Shown here piece after piece: positions 61,598-64,000 of a DNA stretch of 64,000 bases (within the stretch, counting starts at the first letter, position 1; each line of letters begins with the position of its first letter). Made by a program: the position numbers and the translations under genes. The notes below the pieces were generated by a model. It did not search any database. It was not told where the DNA came from and worked only from the letters and a program-made list of their open reading frames with translations. This stretch comes from Drechslerella dactyloides. Its lineage: Eukaryota; Ascomycota; Orbiliomycetes; Orbiliales; Orbiliaceae. The stretch lies in NCBI GenBank assembly GCA_020064725.1, contig JAGTWJ010000001.1, positions 5,146,001 to 5,210,000 on the forward strand, read 5' to 3'.

Positions 61598-63012
61598 CGG
61601 CCACTCGTAGGACTCTGTCACCTGCTCCTACTCGACGAGGACCGTCGCAATCTCGTTAATGAAGCGAGATAAGCTCGACCCAATACCTGGAACGATCTCA
61701 CTGCTTGCTGCAGAATTGACTGGAATTTTTCGTTCGAAGCTCGGAGTACCCTTTTGCTTTGCGCGATTCTTTGATTTTACTCGGGCAAGTCTGGCCTCGA
61801 GACTGGGTTTTACTTTGGATGGCTTTGTGGTTGACTAGCATAGCTTATTCAGCGGCATGCTAGCATTTTGGATCCGGTTGGCCGGTTGGCCGATTGATTG
61901 GTTGAGGATGTGGGGTGTTGCCTGGAGTTCATGGGAATATTGGAATTCAATCATGGATATTTTCTTTCGCTTTTGCGCTGTATTTCTACCGTTTGTGTTC
62001 CAGCTACTCCTACTTCCGATAACACAGCCGTTACATGCGTCGGCTGGATTCGCGATGGGATCAATGCTTTGGACCATTTCTTGTTTCCCATGTTTGGATT
62101 TCTTTTAATATCTCTTTTCTGCAGATGCGTGCATGCACAACATGACTTGATGACATGATACCATGGATGCTAGCTATAGTATAAAGTAACTAATGAAGTA
62201 CCGTTTCATATCGACTGATATAATATTGATCAGACCACGCGGCCCCGATATACACTTCTATGAATACTGTACTCACTTAGTATGTTATCTAATATATTAA
62301 CGGTCAATCGAAATGAACTAGCAAAGTTGCATTATAAGATAATTCTCTAGACAGCTCTATATCTCTTGCTCACACTGATATAACATTTGATTGTGGGATT
62401 TTTGAAGCCACCTTCCCCTAAATTTAGTAGTTCCCTCTACTGTCGGATCTACGAGTCCTTGGTTTTTTTAAGCTAAAATATCAAGGCGATTAGGCTATAC
62501 GGCCTCGCCCTATTCTTAGCTACCTCAAGAGTGATTAAAACTGAACATATATGGCAACCATGGCCAACGCCCAGCCTAATCCGTGCAGCACCTCCCGTAA
62601 GATTTTGTGTGAATCTGCAACACGTATCTTGCCATCACGTAAGAGGTCTTCCTCGTAGGTTGAATTACAGCTTTGAACCAAGTTGTTGGCGGCCAACATC
62701 GACATATTCCTTGGACGAGCTAGCCGGCCAGGGTTCTAGTGATTGTACAAAGTTTTTAAGTTTAAGTTTCCCAATACAAGCCGTCTCGTTGACCAAACTG
62801 CGACGGCGAAGAAGTACGACAGCTCGACAGTCTAGCCCGTGAGACAATAATAAAAGACTCAGTACTTATATTGCTTAAAACCTTTTTCTTGAACTTCCGA
62901 AACAGCAGTTCGGCCGACAATACTTCCAGATCAACGACCCTACATCATCGCTACCATCATCGCTACCATCATCGATAATCACCACCCGGACACCCGAAAC
63001 TCAACTTCCAAG
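61598..63012. other. Intergenic region (about 1.4 kb)
   Basis: AT-rich between the GH3 gene and the last gene. No gene recognised. The final part carries a 12-mer tandem repeat at 62943 and is probably the promoter and leader of the 63013 gene. Confidence 0.6.
62943..62978 (+). repeat. 12-bp tandem repeat, three units
   Basis: Two perfect CATCATCGCTAC units followed by a third that ends ATAA instead of CTAC. Lies 35 bases before the next ATG, so it is probably in the 5' leader. Confidence 0.85.
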
Positions 63013-63696
63013 ATGAATTCAAGGCTGTTCACCAGCATGCTCGGCAAGCGGAGTCCTTTATATAGACACAACCAGCCGCGGATACTGGGGCTCGTGTGTG
63101 GTAGGATACACATGTCCACCATACACTCCACGAATTCTGTTCAGTACCTCAGCGACCATCAACAGCCAGCGTCACTGCTAGCATCGGCAGCTATAGTAGC
63201 TGAATTACGAAAGGCAAATGTCGAATGTACCAGTCTTGGCACCCAGGCCCTCGCCGCAATATATGGCAATATGTCAGCCAAAGTAGCTTTCGAAAAAAAT
63301 TCTTACAATCTTAGCTACCCACTATCCAACTTCACGAGCAACCTCGTTGATATTGCTGAAGAGCCTGAAGGAATCTGGGAATGGAACCTCAACAATCTTG
63401 GAGTCCGCCAATGGAGAAATTACATACAGTATAAAGTCTGTATCGATGCCAATGTGTTCAAGCTCTGGGAAGCGTTATACGTACACTCAAACGCGTTCAA
63501 AGAGTTAATAGACGAAGAGGAAAAGGAAAATCTCTCGGATTGGCGCTCTCATACATACCCCCCGTATGATTGCTTTCTTTGGGAGTGGATGTTTCAAATG
63601 ATCGAAGGAGGTTTTGTTGAACGAAGCGATATCGACAAGTTGCCGGAGCCTTTACGCCTTCAAGATGCTGTCCCCGGCTCCCGAGCGTCTACATAA
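63013..63696 (+). CDS. Uncharacterised 227-residue protein, possible mitochondrial presequence
   Basis: Single uninterrupted frame from an ATG preceded by a CA-rich leader (AACTTCCAAG) to TAA. The first 35 residues are rich in Arg, Ser and Leu and lack acidic residues (MNSRLFTSMLGKRSPLYRHN), as in mitochondrial targeting sequences. The rest is acidic and Trp/Tyr-rich, with WEWNLNNLGVRQWRNYIQYK and a later YDCFLWEWMFQMIEGGF block. No transmembrane span and no recognised domain. The leader-plus-body layout and the lack of a competing frame support a real gene. Its base composition is more AT-rich than its neighbours. Function unknown; a second exon past the stop is not indicated. Confidence 0.7.
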   Translation: MNSRLFTSMLGKRSPLYRHNQPRILGLVCGRIHMSTIHSTNSVQYLSDHQQPASLLASAAIVAELRKANVECTSLGTQALAAIYGNMSAKVAFEKNSYNLSYPLSNFTSNLVDIAEEPEGIWEWNLNNLGVRQWRNYIQYKVCIDANVFKLWEALYVHSNAFKELIDEEEKENLSDWRSHTYPPYDCFLWEWMFQMIEGGFVERSDIDKLPEPLRLQDAVPGSRAST

Positions 63697-64000
63697 ATCA
63701 AGTTTGATGAGATTGAATGTTGACTACAGCTGATCAACATGGACTGGGTGTCGGATCCAGAGGAGTTCATACCTATATATATATTGCACGAGAACCATCG
63801 ACAGATTGATCTTCGGTGGAACTTTAACAAAATGTAAATTCGTCATATATACAAATCGAGAGATTCTGATTAATCTTTTAAACTTGCAGCGTAGGGGTAT
63901 CGTAGCTTGATATATATCGCAAAGCCTTCCATCAATACATAGAAAAATTGAACCTAACGGAATTGTCTCTAAGGCATATTTTACGGCGCCCGTCGTCTCC
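63697..64000. other. 3' flank, nothing recognised
   Basis: About 300 bases of AT-rich sequence after the last stop codon to the window edge. Presumably the 3'-UTR of the 63013 gene; no further gene seen. Confidence 0.5.

Overview
The window is nuclear DNA of a filamentous ascomycete (Pezizomycotina). Its genes are split by short GT-AG introns (mostly 53-150 nt, often with CTAAC/CTGAC-like branch sites). The proteins are fungal types: a UNC93-like transporter, an NDT80/PhoG transcription factor, an AzgA purine permease and an NagZ-like GH3 enzyme fused to acetyltransferase-like domains. I cannot place it below subphylum with confidence. No tRNA, rRNA, CRISPR or intact transposon was seen. I assign ten protein genes in 64 kb, with gene-free gaps of 4-11 kb, which is sparse for such a fungus.

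Layout: 1-1233 (+) 3' part of a UNC93/NGT-type transporter; 11997-14941 (+) NDT80/PhoG transcription factor with a 1.06-kb first intron; 21669-23619 (+) atypical hexokinase resembling fungal N-acetylglucosamine (GlcNAc) kinases; 27719-29759 (+) flavin monooxygenase; 30845-32596 (-) unknown RGG-box protein; 34026-35202 (-) unknown secretory-pathway protein with about seven membrane spans; 40954-43078 (-) methyltransferase-like protein with a long disordered N-terminus and a degenerate SAM loop; 49341-51322 (+) AzgA purine permease; 58082-61597 (+) GH3 beta-N-acetylglucosaminidase-like/GNAT fusion; 63013-63696 (+) small unknown protein with a mitochondrial-looking N-terminus.

How they may work together: four genes (transporter of the family that contains Candida Ngt1, NDT80-like regulator, GlcNAc-kinase-like hexokinase, GH3 N-acetylglucosaminidase-like enzyme) match components of the ascomycete GlcNAc catabolic cluster controlled by the NDT80-like factor RON1, known from Trichoderma reesei. 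Here they would form a stretched, interrupted version over more than 60 kb. The deacetylase and deaminase are not in the window and, if linked, should lie outside it. This reading is an inference from family membership and linkage. The other genes look like ordinary neighbours. The intergenic DNA is unremarkable except for a few recurring short words (TACCTGTAC, TGCATTGCA), minisatellite-like tracts and one diverged direct repeat.
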